Part shown: one piece after another, positions 28,479 to 39,231 of the stretch
Layout of the letters: every line of letters starts with the position of its first letter
Position numbering within the stretch: position 1 is the first letter of the stretch
NCBI RefSeq assembly: GCF_016428975.1
Contig: NZ_JAELTT010000007.1
Coordinates: 1-64,000 of the forward strand
DNA from: Dyella sp. ASV21
Lineage (GTDB): Bacteria; Pseudomonadota; Gammaproteobacteria; Xanthomonadales; Rhodanobacteraceae
Reading direction: 5' to 3'
Length of the DNA stretch: 64,000 bases
Notes under the pieces: model-generated
Told to the model about the DNA's origin: nothing
Databases searched by the model: none
The model's input: the letters and a program-made list of their open reading frames with translations, nothing else
Made by a program: the position numbers and the translations under genes

Positions 28479-28733
28479 GTTTACTACCTCTCCCCTGCCG
28501 TGCCGGGGTCGCCACCGAAGCTCCCCCTCCCAAACCCGGCCCCGGGTCTACAGATGAACAAACACTATATCAGCGCCCGGCGCCCTAGCGAACACCCCGC
28601 CAAAGGGCAGTTCTGCCTGCCCTGACAACTATTTGCGTGTGTTCTGTCATCAAAGATGGTCTATGCTGGCCTCGTTACGAGCATCGTTGCATCGCCCGAA
28701 CGTTCATTCGCCACGGTTGAAGGACGGTTTTGC

Positions 28734-29339
28734 ATGCTGATGGAAGTGCCTGGCCGCGTTGTCGACCTCCATTCGACCCGCGTGCTTTCGCTGGACGCTG
28801 CTGGCCGGATACTTGATTGGATCAGCTGGCAGGACGCGGTTTGCCTCTACGTACGCGAGGCCGTTGCCTGGACCCTGGGCGACCCCTGCCTTACGGTCCA
28901 CGGGGGGCACAATCGGCACACGGGCGAGCAGAGCAAGCTGTCCCTGCACCCCATCATCGCCAGCACCGGCCACTGTCGGGATCACGCCATCGACCCTTCG
29001 CCCGCGCTCACCAATAGCGCCCTGTTCGCCCGCGACCGCTTTCTCTGCCTGTATTGCGGCGAGCGTTACAGTCGCGGCGAACTGACCCGCGACCATGTGG
29101 TGCCGATCTCCCATCGCGGCAAGGACACCTGGGAAAACGTGGTCAGCGCCTGTATGCCCTGCAACCTGCGCAAGGCCAATCGCACCCCGCAGCAAGCCAA
29201 CATGCCCCTGCTGGCGGTGCCTTACCGGCCCAGTTGGGTGGAGCACCTGATCCTGTCCAACCGCAACATCCTGGCCGACCAGATGGAATTCCTGGTAAAT
29301 CACCTGCCCCGCGACCGGCGCGCGCAAATGGCGTCCTGA
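28734..29339 (+). CDS. HNH endonuclease
   Basis: This 201-residue protein carries a C-terminal HNH domain (about 100-165). The two zinc-binding pairs are visible as CLYCGE and CMPCN, and the metal-binding core as [20 protein letters not shown], with His and Asn in the expected places. The N-terminal 90 residues include a VLSLDAAGR start seen in stand-alone bacterial HNH proteins of this length. These are common chromosomal genes of unknown target and are not tied to a restriction cassette here. The first of two close ATGs (28734, 28740) has AAGGA at a suitable distance. It lies 106 bp before dxs on the same strand. Confidence 0.85.
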   Translation: MLMEVPGRVVDLHSTRVLSLDAAGRILDWISWQDAVCLYVREAVAWTLGDPCLTVHGGHNRHTGEQSKLSLHPIIASTGHCRDHAIDPSPALTNSALFARDRFLCLYCGERYSRGELTRDHVVPISHRGKDTWENVVSACMPCNLRKANRTPQQANMPLLAVPYRPSWVEHLILSNRNILADQMEFLVNHLPRDRRAQMAS

Positions 29340-29445
29340 CGCGGTTCGGCGCCACTTGAGGGCGCCCTGCGACAACGCAAGCCACCGTGTGTCCGCATGT
29401 TTTCACTCGGCTGCCCTTGCCCCGCCTCCCGGCTGGGCCAACAAT

Positions 29446-31341
29446 ATGTCGATGAACGATCTGTCCCGCTTCCCCCATCTGGCGCCCATCGAAACGCCGG
29501 CCGACCTACGCCGCGTTGCCGACGAGGAGCTGCCAGCCGTTGCCGACGAACTGCGTCAGTATCTGATTGAAGCCGTAGCCAGCTCCGGCGGCCATTTCGG
29601 CGCGGGCCTGGGCGTGGTGGAACTCACCGTGGCGCTGCACCATGTGTTCGATACGCCCAACGACCGCCTGGTCTGGGATGTCGGCCACCAGTGCTACCCG
29701 CACAAAATTCTCACCGGCCGCCGCGACCGCATCACCACCATCAAGAAGAAGGATGGCCTGGCCCCGTTCCCGCGCCGCGAGGAAAGCGAGTACGACACCT
29801 TTGGCGTCGGCCACTCTTCCACCTCGATCTCGGCGGCGCTGGGCATGGCGATCGCGGCGCAGCGCAAGGGCGACCCGCGCAAATTCGTGGCAGTGATCGG
29901 CGATGGCGCCATGACCGCCGGCATGGCCTTCGAGGCGCTCAACCACGGCGGCGACGTGGAGCCGAACATGCTGGTCGTGTTCAACGACAACGGCATGTCC
30001 ATCAGCGAGAACGTGGGCGCGCTGACCAAGATGGCCGCGCGTGCCATGTCCAGCCGCACGCTCAACCAGTGGCGCGAGCGCGCCAAGCGCGCCATTCCCA
30101 AGCAGTCGCTGTTCGGCCGCTTCTTCAAGCGCTGGGAGGAGCACGCCAAGGGCATGTTCGTGCCCAGCACGCTGTTCGAGGAACTGGGCTTCCACTACAC
30201 CGGCCCGATCGACGGCCACAATATTCCGCAGTTGCTCGCCGCGCTGCGCACGGTGAAGGACCTGCCCGGCCCGCAGTTGCTGCACGTCATCACGACCAAG
30301 GGCAAGGGCTACGCCCCGGCCGAACAGGCGCAGATCGAATACCACGCGGTGGGCCCATTCGATCCGCAGGCAGGCCTGGTGAAGAAGTCCGGCCCGTCCA
30401 AGCCCACCTATACCGACATCTTCAGCGACTGGCTGTGCGACATGGCCGCGGCTGATGAGCGCCTGCTGGGCATCACCCCGGCCATGCGCGAAGGCTCCGG
30501 CCTGGTGCGCTTCTCCAAGGAATACCCGCAGCGCTACTTCGACGTGGCGATTGCCGAGCAGCACGCGGTAACGCTGGCCGCCGGCATGGCCTGCGAAGGC
30601 GCCAAGCCCGTGGTGGCGATCTACTCCACCTTCCTGCAGCGCGCCTACGACCAGGCCATCCACGATGTGTCGCTGCAGAACCTGGACGTGACCTTCGCCA
30701 TCGACCGCGCGGGCGTGGTTGGCCCGGATGGCGCCACTCACTCGGGCAGCTTCGATCTATCGTTCATGCGCTGCCTGCCGAACCTGGTGATCATGGCGCC
30801 GTCCGACGAGAACGAATGCCGCACCATGCTCACCACCGGCTTCCAACACGCGGGGCCGGCGGCCATCCGCTATCCGCGCGGGACCGGCCCGGGCGTGGCG
30901 CTGTCGCAGGCGCTGGAAACCCTGCCGATCGGCAAGGCCGAACTGCGCCGCCGCGGTCACGGGCTGGCCCTGCTCAGCTTCGGCGCGATGCTGGCGCCCG
31001 CGTCGGTCATCGCCGCCGAGCTGGATGCCACGCTGGTCAACATGCGCTTCGTGAAGCCGTTGGACGAGGCCATGATCCTCGAACTGGCCAAGACCCACGA
31101 AGCCTTTGTAACGCTGGAAGACAACGCCATCGCCGGCGGTGCCGGTAGTGGCGTGGCCGAGTGTCTGGCCGCGCACGGTGTGGTCAAGCCGATCCTGCAC
31201 CTGGGTCTGCCCGACGAGTACCTAGAGCACGGTAGCCGCGAGGAGGTGCTGACCATGGCCGGCCTGGACCTGCCCAGCATCCGCAACGCCATCCGCGCCC
31301 GCTTTCCACAACTTGGCAGTTTGAACCAGATCAGCGCCTGA
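29446..31341 (+). CDS. dxs: 1-deoxy-D-xylulose-5-phosphate synthase
   Basis: This 631-residue thiamine-diphosphate enzyme joins pyruvate and glyceraldehyde-3-phosphate, the first step of the MEP isoprenoid pathway. Landmarks are [17 protein letters not shown] near residue 80, the thiamine-binding [18 protein letters not shown], and in the pyrimidine-binding domain [18 protein letters not shown] with the conserved Glu. [15 protein letters not shown] and RYPRG follow. Length is normal (620-640). The ATG at 29446 or the ATG two codons later is the start; neither has a strong ribosome site. A transporter related to the hopanoid carrier HpnN follows 90 bp downstream, which links this locus to isoprenoid-lipid metabolism. 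Confidence 0.95.
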   Translation: MSMNDLSRFPHLAPIETPADLRRVADEELPAVADELRQYLIEAVASSGGHFGAGLGVVELTVALHHVFDTPNDRLVWDVGHQCYPHKILTGRRDRITTIKKKDGLAPFPRREESEYDTFGVGHSSTSISAALGMAIAAQRKGDPRKFVAVIGDGAMTAGMAFEALNHGGDVEPNMLVVFNDNGMSISENVGALTKMAARAMSSRTLNQWRERAKRAIPKQSLFGRFFKRWEEHAKGMFVPSTLFEELGFHYTGPIDGHNIPQLLAALRTVKDLPGPQLLHVITTKGKGYAPAEQAQIEYHAVGPFDPQAGLVKKSGPSKPTYTDIFSDWLCDMAAADERLLGITPAMREGSGLVRFSKEYPQRYFDVAIAEQHAVTLAAGMACEGAKPVVAIYSTFLQRAYDQAIHDVSLQNLDVTFAIDRAGVVGPDGATHSGSFDLSFMRCLPNLVIMAPSDENECRTMLTTGFQHAGPAAIRYPRGTGPGVALSQALETLPIGKAELRRRGHGLALLSFGAMLAPASVIAAELDATLVNMRFVKPLDEAMILELAKTHEAFVTLEDNAIAGGAGSGVAECLAAHGVVKPILHLGLPDEYLEHGSREEVLTMAGLDLPSIRNAIRARFPQLGSLNQISA

Positions 31342-31357
31342 CCTCCGGGTCAGGCGC
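31334..31357. terminator. hairpin spanning the dxs stop codon
   Basis: A perfect 10-bp stem (GCGCCTGACC / GGTCAGGCGC) with a TCCG loop includes the dxs stop codon. No T-run follows, so it may modulate read-through rather than end the transcript. Confidence 0.4.
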
Positions 31358-31431
31358 CGCAAGCGCCCGGCAACACCGCGACACCGGCCGCGCCAACCCA
31401 CACGACGCGGTAAACCCAGGGGATTCGTGTC

Positions 31432-34032
31432 GTGACGGACTGGATTGCCCGCCTGGTCGATGCCAGCCACCGCCGTGCGTGGCTGGTTTTGCTCGGTTAC
31501 GCCCTGCTGGGCGTCGTCAGCCTGCTGTACGCCCAGGGCCACCTGGGAATCGATACCGACACCGATCACATGTTCTCCGGGCAGTTGCCCTGGCGGCAGC
31601 AGTCGCTGGCGATGGATCGGCTGTTCCCGCAGTTCAACGATGTACTGGTAATCGTGGTGCAGGGAGCCACACCGGAAGAGGCCGAGCTCAGCGCCGATAC
31701 GCTGATGCAGCAACTGCGCAAGGACACCGCCCACTTCCGCGACGTCAGCCGCCCCGACGCCGATCCCTTCCTGCGTCGTGAAGGCCTGCTGCTGCTCGAT
31801 ACCCAGGACCTCGCCCATTTGCTCGACGGGCTGTACGCGGCCCAGCCGCTGCTCGGCCCGCTGGCCGGCGACTCCTCCGCGCGTGGCCTGCTCAAGGGCA
31901 TTTCGCTGATGGCCGAAGGCGTGCGCGTGGCGCATGCGGATCTCTCGCCTTACCACGCCGCGCTGGAGCAATTGCGGCAGGTCTTGCTCGCGGCCACGCA
32001 TGGCAACCCGCCACCGCTGTCCTGGCAACAGATGCTGAGCTCGGATGCGATCGCACAGGCGCGTGGCCCCGAACTGTTGCTCGCCCACCCCCTGCTCGAT
32101 CGCGGCGCCTTGCAGCCGGGCCTCGCCGCGACGCAGGCCGTGGAACGCGCGGGCGCCGCGCTGCCCGAAGTGAAGGCCGGACGCGTCAGCGTGCATTACA
32201 CCGGTTCGGTCGCGCTCTCCGATGTGCAGTTCGGCGCGCTCACCGACGGCATCGTGGGCAGCACGGTAATCAGCCTGTTGCTGCTCGCACTGTGGCTTTT
32301 CCTGGCACTGCGTTCGTGGCGATTGATCGTGCCGATCCTGCTTACGCTGTGCACCGGGCTGATACTCACGCTGGGCTTCGCCGCGCTGGCGGTAGGCACG
32401 TTGAACCTCATCTCGGTGGCCTTCGCGGTGTTGTTCGTGGGCCTGGCGGTGGATTTCGCCATCCAGTTCGCGGTGCGCCTGCGCGATCAGCGCCTGCATC
32501 ACGCCGCACTGGCCGAGGCGCTGGACGCCACCGCGCGCTCGGCGGGCAGCCAGATCGCCGTGGCGGCCGCAGCCACCGCGTGTGGCTTTCTGGCGTTCGC
32601 ACCCACCGCCTTCGTCGGCGTGGCCGAGCTGGGCATCATTGCCGGCACCGGCATGTTGATCGCGCTGGCGTGCACGCTGAGCTTGCTGCCTGCGCTGTTG
32701 ACCCTGCTGCATCCTGCCGACGGCGCCGGCCACGTGGCGCTGCCGCTTGGCGACGCCTGCGACGGGTGGCTGAAACGGCGGCGACGCGAGGTACTGGGCG
32801 CATTCGCCGTGCTCGGCCTGCTGGGCCTGGTCGCTGCCTGGCGCATGCCCTTCGACGCCAACCCGTTGCATACGCAGGCGCCGGACACCGAACCGATGCG
32901 CACGCTGCGCACACTGGCCGATAACCCGATCACCGATCCATTCAACATCTACCTGCTGGCGCCAGACCTGGATCACGCCCGCACATTGGCCGCGCGCGTG
33001 GAAAAACTGCCGGAAGTCTCCAGCGTGATCCACGCCGGCACCTTCGTCCCCACCGACCAAGCCGCCAAGCTCGACCTGCTGGAGCAGGCGCAGGATCTAC
33101 TGCTGCCCTCCATCAGCACTGGCGACCGCGCGCCCCCCATCACCCCCGCCGCGCTGCGCGAAGCCATGGGCGATAGCATCGACGCCATTGCGCAAGCCAA
33201 CGCGACCTTGCCCACCGATTCGCCGCTGCGCGGCATCGGCCAGGCATTGCAGTCGCTGCAGCACGCACCGGACGCCAACCTGCTCGCCATGAACGCCGCG
33301 ATCAGCCGCTTCCTGCCCACCCAGCTCGATCGCCTACGCGCATCGCTGGATGCACGCCCCATCACCCTGCAGGACGTACCTGATTCGATCCGACGCGACT
33401 GGATCGCGCCCGATGGCCGCGTGCGTATCCAGGTATCGCCCACCCGCGACGTGCAGGACACCGCCCTGCTACGCCGCTTTGTCGCCGCCGTGCAGCGCAT
33501 CGCGCCGGACGCCGGCGGGCCGGCCGTCACCACCATCGCCTCTGCCGATACCATCTTGCGCGCGTTCCAGCAGGCCGCCGTGCTCGCCATCGCGGCCATT
33601 GGCCTGGTGCTGTTGCTGGTGCTTCGTCGATGGCGCGACACGGGCATTGTGCTGCTCACGCTCGGCATGTCGGCCGCGCTGACGGCCCTTGGCGCGCGTG
33701 CCGCCGGCATGGCGATCAACTACGCCAACATCATCGCGCTGCCGCTGCTGCTGGGCGTGGGTGTGTCGTTCAACGTGTACTTCGTGATGAACTGGCGCGC
33801 AGGCATGGATCAATTCGTGGGCTCGGCATCGGCGCGCGCCGTCCTTTTCTCCGCCCTCACCACCGGCACCGCCTTCGGCTCGCTCGCGCTATCGCACGAC
33901 CTTGGCATGGCCAGCATGGGCCGCCTGCTGCTGCTCAGCCTGGGCGCGGTACTGCTGGCAACGTTCGTATTCCTGCCTTCGTTGCTCTACGCGCTGGGCC
34001 ACGCCGACTCAATGAAACGGCACGTTGAATGA
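31432..34032 (+). CDS. hpnN: RND/MMPL superfamily transporter, HpnN-like
   Basis: This 866-residue inner-membrane protein has the duplicated MMPL layout: helix 1 (about 17-35), a large periplasmic loop, a five-helix bundle (about 275-425), helix 7 (about 450), a second periplasmic loop and a final bundle (about 710-860). Each bundle has the charged and polar helix residues of RND pumps, including VGLAVDFAIQFAVRLRD. Sequence and size fit the HpnN group, which moves hopanoids to the outer membrane. The dxs gene upstream supports a lipid role, but no other hpn genes are in the window, so substrate is an inference. The GTG has AGGGG ten bases upstream. Its last 24 bases overlap the convergent receptor gene. 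Confidence 0.75.
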   Translation: MTDWIARLVDASHRRAWLVLLGYALLGVVSLLYAQGHLGIDTDTDHMFSGQLPWRQQSLAMDRLFPQFNDVLVIVVQGATPEEAELSADTLMQQLRKDTAHFRDVSRPDADPFLRREGLLLLDTQDLAHLLDGLYAAQPLLGPLAGDSSARGLLKGISLMAEGVRVAHADLSPYHAALEQLRQVLLAATHGNPPPLSWQQMLSSDAIAQARGPELLLAHPLLDRGALQPGLAATQAVERAGAALPEVKAGRVSVHYTGSVALSDVQFGALTDGIVGSTVISLLLLALWLFLALRSWRLIVPILLTLCTGLILTLGFAALAVGTLNLISVAFAVLFVGLAVDFAIQFAVRLRDQRLHHAALAEALDATARSAGSQIAVAAAATACGFLAFAPTAFVGVAELGIIAGTGMLIALACTLSLLPALLTLLHPADGAGHVALPLGDACDGWLKRRRREVLGAFAVLGLLGLVAAWRMPFDANPLHTQAPDTEPMRTLRTLADNPITDPFNIYLLAPDLDHARTLAARVEKLPEVSSVIHAGTFVPTDQAAKLDLLEQAQDLLLPSISTGDRAPPITPAALREAMGDSIDAIAQANATLPTDSPLRGIGQALQSLQHAPDANLLAMNAAISRFLPTQLDRLRASLDARPITLQDVPDSIRRDWIAPDGRVRIQVSPTRDVQDTALLRRFVAAVQRIAPDAGGPAVTTIASADTILRAFQQAAVLAIAAIGLVLLLVLRRWRDTGIVLLTLGMSAALTALGARAAGMAINYANIIALPLLLGVGVSFNVYFVMNWRAGMDQFVGSASARAVLFSALTTGTAFGSLALSHDLGMASMGRLLLLSLGAVLLATFVFLPSLLYALGHADSMKRHVE

Positions 34033-36354
34033 CACACCGATAGTGCGCGGAGTGGATTGCTGCACCAGCATGGGGCCACCCAGCGCCGCCAGAAAGTTGA
34101 TGGTCTGCGCATTGAGCGTACCGATCGCCACGCGCCGGTTCAGCGCATTGCGCAGATACACATCCACCGTGACACCGTGCCCCAGCGTAGCGCCCGCGTT
34201 GAGATCGAGCAGGCCAAAGCCGGGCAGATGGAAATCCGGATCGCTGTTGTCCCCCGCAAAACCGGCGTGGCGTTGCGTGGAAAGCCGCTCGGTGACCCCC
34301 GCATAGGCGCCATAGCCGCCCAATGGGAACTGATAGCGTGCCCCCAAGGTGCCGGTGGCGCGAGCGGAATACGGCAAGGGATCACCCGCCTTGATGCCGA
34401 TGGCCGTGTCATCGTCCAGCATGCGCGCATAGGTATAGGCGCCCGATGCGTTGAGGCTCCATGGCCCACTGGTATAGGTAAGTTGCGCCTCCAGGCCGTT
34501 GACGCGTGCGTCGCCCGCGTTCTGGATGATGGTATTGCCCAGCGTGTAGGTGTAGAGCTGCACGTGATGCCACTCGATATCGTAGGCATCCACGCCGACA
34601 TTCAAATGGCCATCCAAATGACTTCCCTTATACCCTAGCTCATAACTTTGCAGCTTGTCCGAACCAAAGGTATCCGTCGCGGTGGGCACCGGCCCCAGCA
34701 CGCTGCTGGTCAAGGGCGCCTGCAGGCCGCCGGGCCGATAGCCGGTGGACACGCGCGCGTAATAGCTGTGCTGGGTATCCGGGCGATACGTCGCGGTAAG
34801 CATCTCGGTGATATCGGAGCTGTTGCGACTGATGCGGAAACCACCCGGGCTACCCGCTACCGGGCCATTCTCGGTGCTGGACAGATGCTGTGTATCGCCA
34901 TTCACGCGCGCCCCCGCTGCCAAGTCGAACACGGGCGACACATGCCAGGTCGCATCGCCGTAACCGGCATACTCCTCAAAGCGTGCACTGGTGTACTGGT
35001 GGATCAGGGCGGTACTTCCCGGTACGCCCAGGTTGTCGCCCAACAAGCTGTAGCGCTGCCACACGTCTTCGCGATTGAACCACAGACCAGCCAGCCAATC
35101 GAAGTGATCGCCCTTGGCGGACGTCAAGCGCAATTCCTGGGTGCTTTTGTGCACATCGATGAGGGAATCGACATACAGGTTGCGCAGGGGTTGATCCACG
35201 CCAATCGCCGGCCCCAGCACGTTGAGCAGATCGAGGAAGCCGTTGGGGTAGTCCTGCACGCTGTGGTTCTGGAAGTCCTGGTAAGCGCTGATCCAGTCCA
35301 ACGTAGACCAACCCAAGTCATAGCTCGCCCGCAAGGAATACAACTGCAGCGTTTGCGTGAACGGCTCGCGGTGATTGAGCGCGCGGTTATAGGGGCCTCC
35401 GGAAATCGGCTGGCCTTGGAGGTTGTAATCGGCCATGGACAACCCGTCCGCCGCCACCTTCTGCGCCATGGCGCTCAGGTTGATGCTGAGCTTGTCGGTG
35501 GGATCGATCTGCAACTGCGCACGAATACCTTGCGTGTGCGTGCGATCGGCGCCGCCCGCCGGCACCGTACCCACGGCGTCGTAGACGCCGGCCGTATGCT
35601 CATCCACCACGCTGAGCCGCAACGCCGCCACGTCCTTCACCAGCGGCACATTGAGCGTGCCGCGCTCGGTGTAATTCATGCCACCGTGCTGGGTGTTGGA
35701 AATATCCGCGCCCGCGCTGGCCGATACCGCGCTGGCATCCGGTTGGCGCGTCACATACTTGACCAGCCCGCCCATGGAACCCGCGCCATACAGCGTGCCC
35801 TGCGGGCCGTAGAGAAATTCGATGTGATCGAGGTCGAGCAGCACGGGATCGATCAGGAAGGTGGCGGCCGCGGCATATACCGTGCTGCCGCCGATAGGCA
35901 CGTCGTCGATGTATACCGATACCGTGGGGCTGGTCTGGTTGCCGGTGGAGACGCCGCGCATCACCAGTTCGCCCTGGCCCGAACCGCCCTGGCTGGCCAG
36001 AAACACGCCCGGTTGATACGACACGTAATCGTTCATGGTGTGTGCGCCGATCTGTTGCAGCTCCTCGGCCTTGATAACCTCCACATGCATGGGCACTTCG
36101 CGCGAAGGCTCGCGCCGGCGATTCGCCGACACGATCACCTCGCCCAGCGTGATCACGCGCTTGTCCGGTTGCTTGGCCGCGCTGCTCGGCGGCGGTGGCG
36201 GCGACTGCGTCGGCGGCGGTGGCGGCGACTGCGGCGGTGCGTCCGCCTGCTGGGCGAACAGCGAGCACGGCAACAGGGAAACCCATGCGCCGGCCAGTGT
36301 GCAGCGACGCAAAAGACCCAAGGAACGAACGGAACCTCGCCACTGGTCGAGCAC
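34009..36354 (-). CDS. TonB-dependent outer-membrane receptor
   Basis: This 781-residue receptor has a signal peptide (about 1-36), an unusual proline-rich spacer (about 38-58), a TonB-box-like stretch (ITLGEVIVSANRR), a plug (about 75-210, with the MRGV and YGPQGTLYGAGSMGG motifs) and a 22-strand barrel ending in Phe-His rather than the usual terminal Phe. The spacer DNA at 36187-36234 is a 24-bp direct repeat giving two copies of an eight-residue QSPPPPPx unit. The ligand is unknown; the plug resembles siderophore and vitamin receptors of the FecA/CirA-like group. The GTG at 36354 has GGGGAGAG just upstream. The gene is monocistronic. Confidence 0.9.
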   Translation of the reverse strand: MLDQWRGSVRSLGLLRRCTLAGAWVSLLPCSLFAQQADAPPQSPPPPPTQSPPPPPSSAAKQPDKRVITLGEVIVSANRRREPSREVPMHVEVIKAEELQQIGAHTMNDYVSYQPGVFLASQGGSGQGELVMRGVSTGNQTSPTVSVYIDDVPIGGSTVYAAAATFLIDPVLLDLDHIEFLYGPQGTLYGAGSMGGLVKYVTRQPDASAVSASAGADISNTQHGGMNYTERGTLNVPLVKDVAALRLSVVDEHTAGVYDAVGTVPAGGADRTHTQGIRAQLQIDPTDKLSINLSAMAQKVAADGLSMADYNLQGQPISGGPYNRALNHREPFTQTLQLYSLRASYDLGWSTLDWISAYQDFQNHSVQDYPNGFLDLLNVLGPAIGVDQPLRNLYVDSLIDVHKSTQELRLTSAKGDHFDWLAGLWFNREDVWQRYSLLGDNLGVPGSTALIHQYTSARFEEYAGYGDATWHVSPVFDLAAGARVNGDTQHLSSTENGPVAGSPGGFRISRNSSDITEMLTATYRPDTQHSYYARVSTGYRPGGLQAPLTSSVLGPVPTATDTFGSDKLQSYELGYKGSHLDGHLNVGVDAYDIEWHHVQLYTYTLGNTIIQNAGDARVNGLEAQLTYTSGPWSLNASGAYTYARMLDDDTAIGIKAGDPLPYSARATGTLGARYQFPLGGYGAYAGVTERLSTQRHAGFAGDNSDPDFHLPGFGLLDLNAGATLGHGVTVDVYLRNALNRRVAIGTLNAQTINFLAALGGPMLVQQSTPRTIGVSFNVPFH
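36187..36234. repeat. 24-bp tandem repeat, two copies, in the receptor gene
   Basis: Two adjacent copies starting CGGCGGCGGTGGCGGCGACT differ only at the last base. They lie in frame and encode repeated proline-rich octapeptides between signal peptide and plug. Copy number could change by slippage without shifting the frame. Confidence 0.85.
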
Positions 36355-36512
36355 AACGTCTCTCCCCTGCCGGATGGATTCGTATGCCCGGCTCTAAGCT
36401 GCGCGCCGGACCGCGCCGATGCGCGATGAGCGCAGTTTACGCCCGCCCCCGGGCCCGACGACAAGCGCACGATTCCACGTTCAGCGACATCGCATGCAAG
36501 GCGGGGCGTGCT

Positions 36513-37337
36513 TCAAGCGCCGGCCCAGCGCCCACCGCTTACGCGATCGCGTTGCTCCAGATCCTGGGCGGTGAACACCTCACCGTAACCCGCCGCTTCC
36601 AGCACGGCGCGGACGGCCAGGCCTTGGTTCCAACCGTGTTCCATCATCAACCAGCCGTTGGGCAGAAGATGCGCGCGTGCGTCGCTCACGATGCGGCGGA
36701 TATCGTCCAGTCCATCCGCCCCCGACGCCAACGCACTCGCCGGCTCAAAACGCAAGTCGCCCTGTTGCAGATGTGGATCATCCGCTTCGATATAGGGCGG
36801 GTTGGACACGATCACCGCGAACCGCTCGGCCGCCAAGGGTGCCAGCCAATCGCCATGATGAAAACGCACCTGGCTCAGGCCCAGGCGTTCGGCGTTACCG
36901 CGCGCCACGGCCAGCGCATCGGCGCTGGCATCGGTTGCGCTGACGCGAAGATCCTTGCGCTCATGCGCCAGCGCCAGCGCAATGGCACCGCTGCCGGTGC
37001 CCAGGTCCGCCACGGCGGCACCGGCCGGCGCGCGTTCCAGCGCCAGCTCCACCAGCAACTCGGTTTCCGGACGCGGAATCAGCGTGGCCGCCGTTACCTG
37101 CAGCTCCAGCGACCAGAAGCCGCGACGCCCCGTGATATAGGCCACCGGCTCCCCCTGATGGCGGCGCCGCACCAAGGCATGGAAAGCCGCCAGCGTAGCC
37201 TCGTCCAGCGCATCGTCGGCATGGGCGAACAGCCAGCTGCGCGGCTTGCCCAACACATGCACCAGCAGAAGCTCCGCCTCCAGCCGATCGCCCAGCGCCA
37301 CGGCGGCCTCGGCGATGGCCTGGCGCACCTCACCCAC
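36513..37337 (-). CDS. prmC: peptide chain release factor N5-glutamine methyltransferase
   Basis: This 274-residue enzyme methylates the glutamine of the GGQ motif in release factors RF1 and RF2. It has the N-terminal helical domain (about 1-80, [17 protein letters not shown]), the S-adenosylmethionine fold with [16 protein letters not shown], and the diagnostic SNPPYI motif that holds the target glutamine. The family is about 275-290 residues. The open frame extends to an ATG at 37433, but those extra residues are cysteine-rich and not family-like; I chose the GTG at 37337 with GGGG upstream. No prfA lies in the window, although the two are often neighbours. Confidence 0.88.
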   Translation of the reverse strand: MGEVRQAIAEAAVALGDRLEAELLLVHVLGKPRSWLFAHADDALDEATLAAFHALVRRRHQGEPVAYITGRRGFWSLELQVTAATLIPRPETELLVELALERAPAGAAVADLGTGSGAIALALAHERKDLRVSATDASADALAVARGNAERLGLSQVRFHHGDWLAPLAAERFAVIVSNPPYIEADDPHLQQGDLRFEPASALASGADGLDDIRRIVSDARAHLLPNGWLMMEHGWNQGLAVRAVLEAAGYGEVFTAQDLEQRDRVSGGRWAGA

Positions 37338-37443
37338 GCAGGTAGCCCCCGCATGCGAAGCGGTAAGACAAGGGTGGGGACACACAGGACATGAGCCATT
37401 CCATCGATGGGTTGGATGCCAGTGTAAAGCCACCCCCGTGGAA

Positions 37444-39120
37444 TCAGCTCGCCTCGGGGTGCAGGTAGCGATGCACCGCCTGGATCACCACCGACCCTTC
37501 GCCAACGCCCGAGGCCACCCGCTTGACCGAGCCCGCCCGCACATCACCCACCGCAAAGATGCCCGGCTTGGTGGTCGCATAGGGCGAATCCAGCAGATGA
37601 CCATCGGCGCAGCGCCCGCTCAGCACGAAGCCATGCGGATCGAGCGCCAGGCAATCGCCCAGCCAATCGGTGTTGGGTTCGGCGCCAATCATCACGAACA
37701 TGTTGCCCACCGGTCGCTGGGTAAGCTCGCCACTGTCGCGATGGCGCCAGGTCACCGTGCGCAATCGGTCGTCGCCCTCCAGCGCCACCACCTCGCTGCG
37801 CGTATGCAGGGTGATATCCGCGGAAAGAGCGATGCGTTGCACCAGGTAGTCGGACATGGTGGCGGCCAAGCCGTTGGAGCGCACCAGGATGTGTACGTGC
37901 CTGGCGATGCGCGACAGGAATACGGCCGCCTGCCCGGCGGAGTTGCCGCCGCCCACCACCACGACCTCCTCGTTCTTGCACAGCTGGCCTTCCATCGCGG
38001 TGGCCGCGTAGTGAATGCCCTCGCCTTCGAAGCGTTCGTAGCCGGGCACATCGAGCTTGCGATAGCGCGCGCCGGTCGCCACGATCACCACCCGCGCCAG
38101 CAACGACTGGCCATCGTCGAGCTGCAATCGGTAAGGCTGCTGGCTGCAGTCGATGCCGGAAGCGTGACGCGAAATCGCCATGCGCGCGCCGAACTTCTGC
38201 GCCTGTGCCTGTGCACGCCCGGCCAGCGCCTGGCCGGAGATGCCGGTGGGAAAGCCCAGGTAATTCTCGATCTTGGACGACGTGCCCGCCTGCCCACCCG
38301 GCGCCAGCCCTTCGATGACAATGGTGGACAGCCCCTCCGATGCGGCGTACACCGAGGCGGCCAATCCCGCGGGGCCCGCGCCGATCACCGCCACATCGTA
38401 GAGGTGCTGGGGATCGATGGTTTCGGTCAGTCCCAGCTCGTCGGCCAATTGCGCTGTGCTGGGATTCTGCAGGAAGCAATGCTCGGGGCAAATCACCACG
38501 GGCAACTGTTCGCGCTTCAACTGGAAGCATTCGACCAGGCCGTCCGCGTCCGGGTCGAGCTCGGTATCGATCAGTCGATGCGGATATCCATTACGCACCA
38601 GAAAGCGCTCGATGCGCAGCGTATCGGCGCTGTGCCCCGGCCCCACCAGCACCACGCCACCGTAGCCCGTGCGAATCAGGCCCACGCGACGCAGGATGAA
38701 GGCGCGCATGATGATCTCGCTGATGTCCGCCTCGGCGCCCACCATGCGGCGGAACGCTTCCGGATGCACACGAATGACCCGGCTATCCACCGCTGCGCGT
38801 GCCGACACCATGATGCTGCGCCGGTTGAGCAGGTTCATCTCGCCGCTGAACTGTCGCGCGGCATGCATGGTGAACACGTTGGGCTGGCCGTGCTTGTCCC
38901 GTTCGAAGATTTCGATCAGGCCTTCCAGCACCACAAAAAAATCCACCCCGCGCTGTCCTCGCTCGAACAGCAAGGTGCCGCCCGGCACGCTTTCCTCCTC
39001 GCCATAGGTGGCGATGCGCTGAATCATCTCCAGGCTCAGGCGAGGAAAGGTCTGCTCCTTGCGTCGCATGGGATCGGTGGGGTCATAAACGACCTCGGGC
39101 GACGCGGACTCATCGGACAT
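37444..39120 (-). CDS. cyclic-nucleotide-domain / FAD-dependent disulfide-reductase-like fusion
   Basis: This 558-residue protein has three parts. Residues about 20-140 form a CAP-type cyclic-nucleotide-binding domain ([22 protein letters not shown]-like start, then FSGEMNLL). Residues about 150-235 look like a thioredoxin or glutaredoxin fold without an active CxxC. Residues about 240-555 are a thioredoxin-reductase-type FAD/NAD(P) domain with [26 protein letters not shown] and GIFAVGDV. The redox CxxC of true thioredoxin reductase is absent: positions 372-375 read Ala-Ala-Thr-Ala. It is therefore a flavin oxidoreductase of another kind, possibly gated by a nucleotide. GGGGAGG precedes the ATG. 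The substrate is unknown. Confidence 0.85.
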   Translation of the reverse strand: MSDESASPEVVYDPTDPMRRKEQTFPRLSLEMIQRIATYGEEESVPGGTLLFERGQRGVDFFVVLEGLIEIFERDKHGQPNVFTMHAARQFSGEMNLLNRRSIMVSARAAVDSRVIRVHPEAFRRMVGAEADISEIIMRAFILRRVGLIRTGYGGVVLVGPGHSADTLRIERFLVRNGYPHRLIDTELDPDADGLVECFQLKREQLPVVICPEHCFLQNPSTAQLADELGLTETIDPQHLYDVAVIGAGPAGLAASVYAASEGLSTIVIEGLAPGGQAGTSSKIENYLGFPTGISGQALAGRAQAQAQKFGARMAISRHASGIDCSQQPYRLQLDDGQSLLARVVIVATGARYRKLDVPGYERFEGEGIHYAATAMEGQLCKNEEVVVVGGGNSAGQAAVFLSRIARHVHILVRSNGLAATMSDYLVQRIALSADITLHTRSEVVALEGDDRLRTVTWRHRDSGELTQRPVGNMFVMIGAEPNTDWLGDCLALDPHGFVLSGRCADGHLLDSPYATTKPGIFAVGDVRAGSVKRVASGVGEGSVVIQAVHRYLHPEAS

Positions 39121-39231
39121 GCAAGACACCTCCCCTTGGCGAATCCCCACCCTGCGCGGCTGCACATGCACAACCGGCTCATACGGCGGGCCATCCGGCC
39201 ATCCTGCGCTTGCGGTCGTGTCGGTAGCAAG

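Noticed and set aside
36187-36234. CRISPR-like repeats
   Set aside because: Only two adjacent copies, no spacers, inside a coding region.
37444-39120. Annotation as thioredoxin reductase (trxB)
   Set aside because: The redox CxxC is replaced by AATA and extra N-terminal domains are present.
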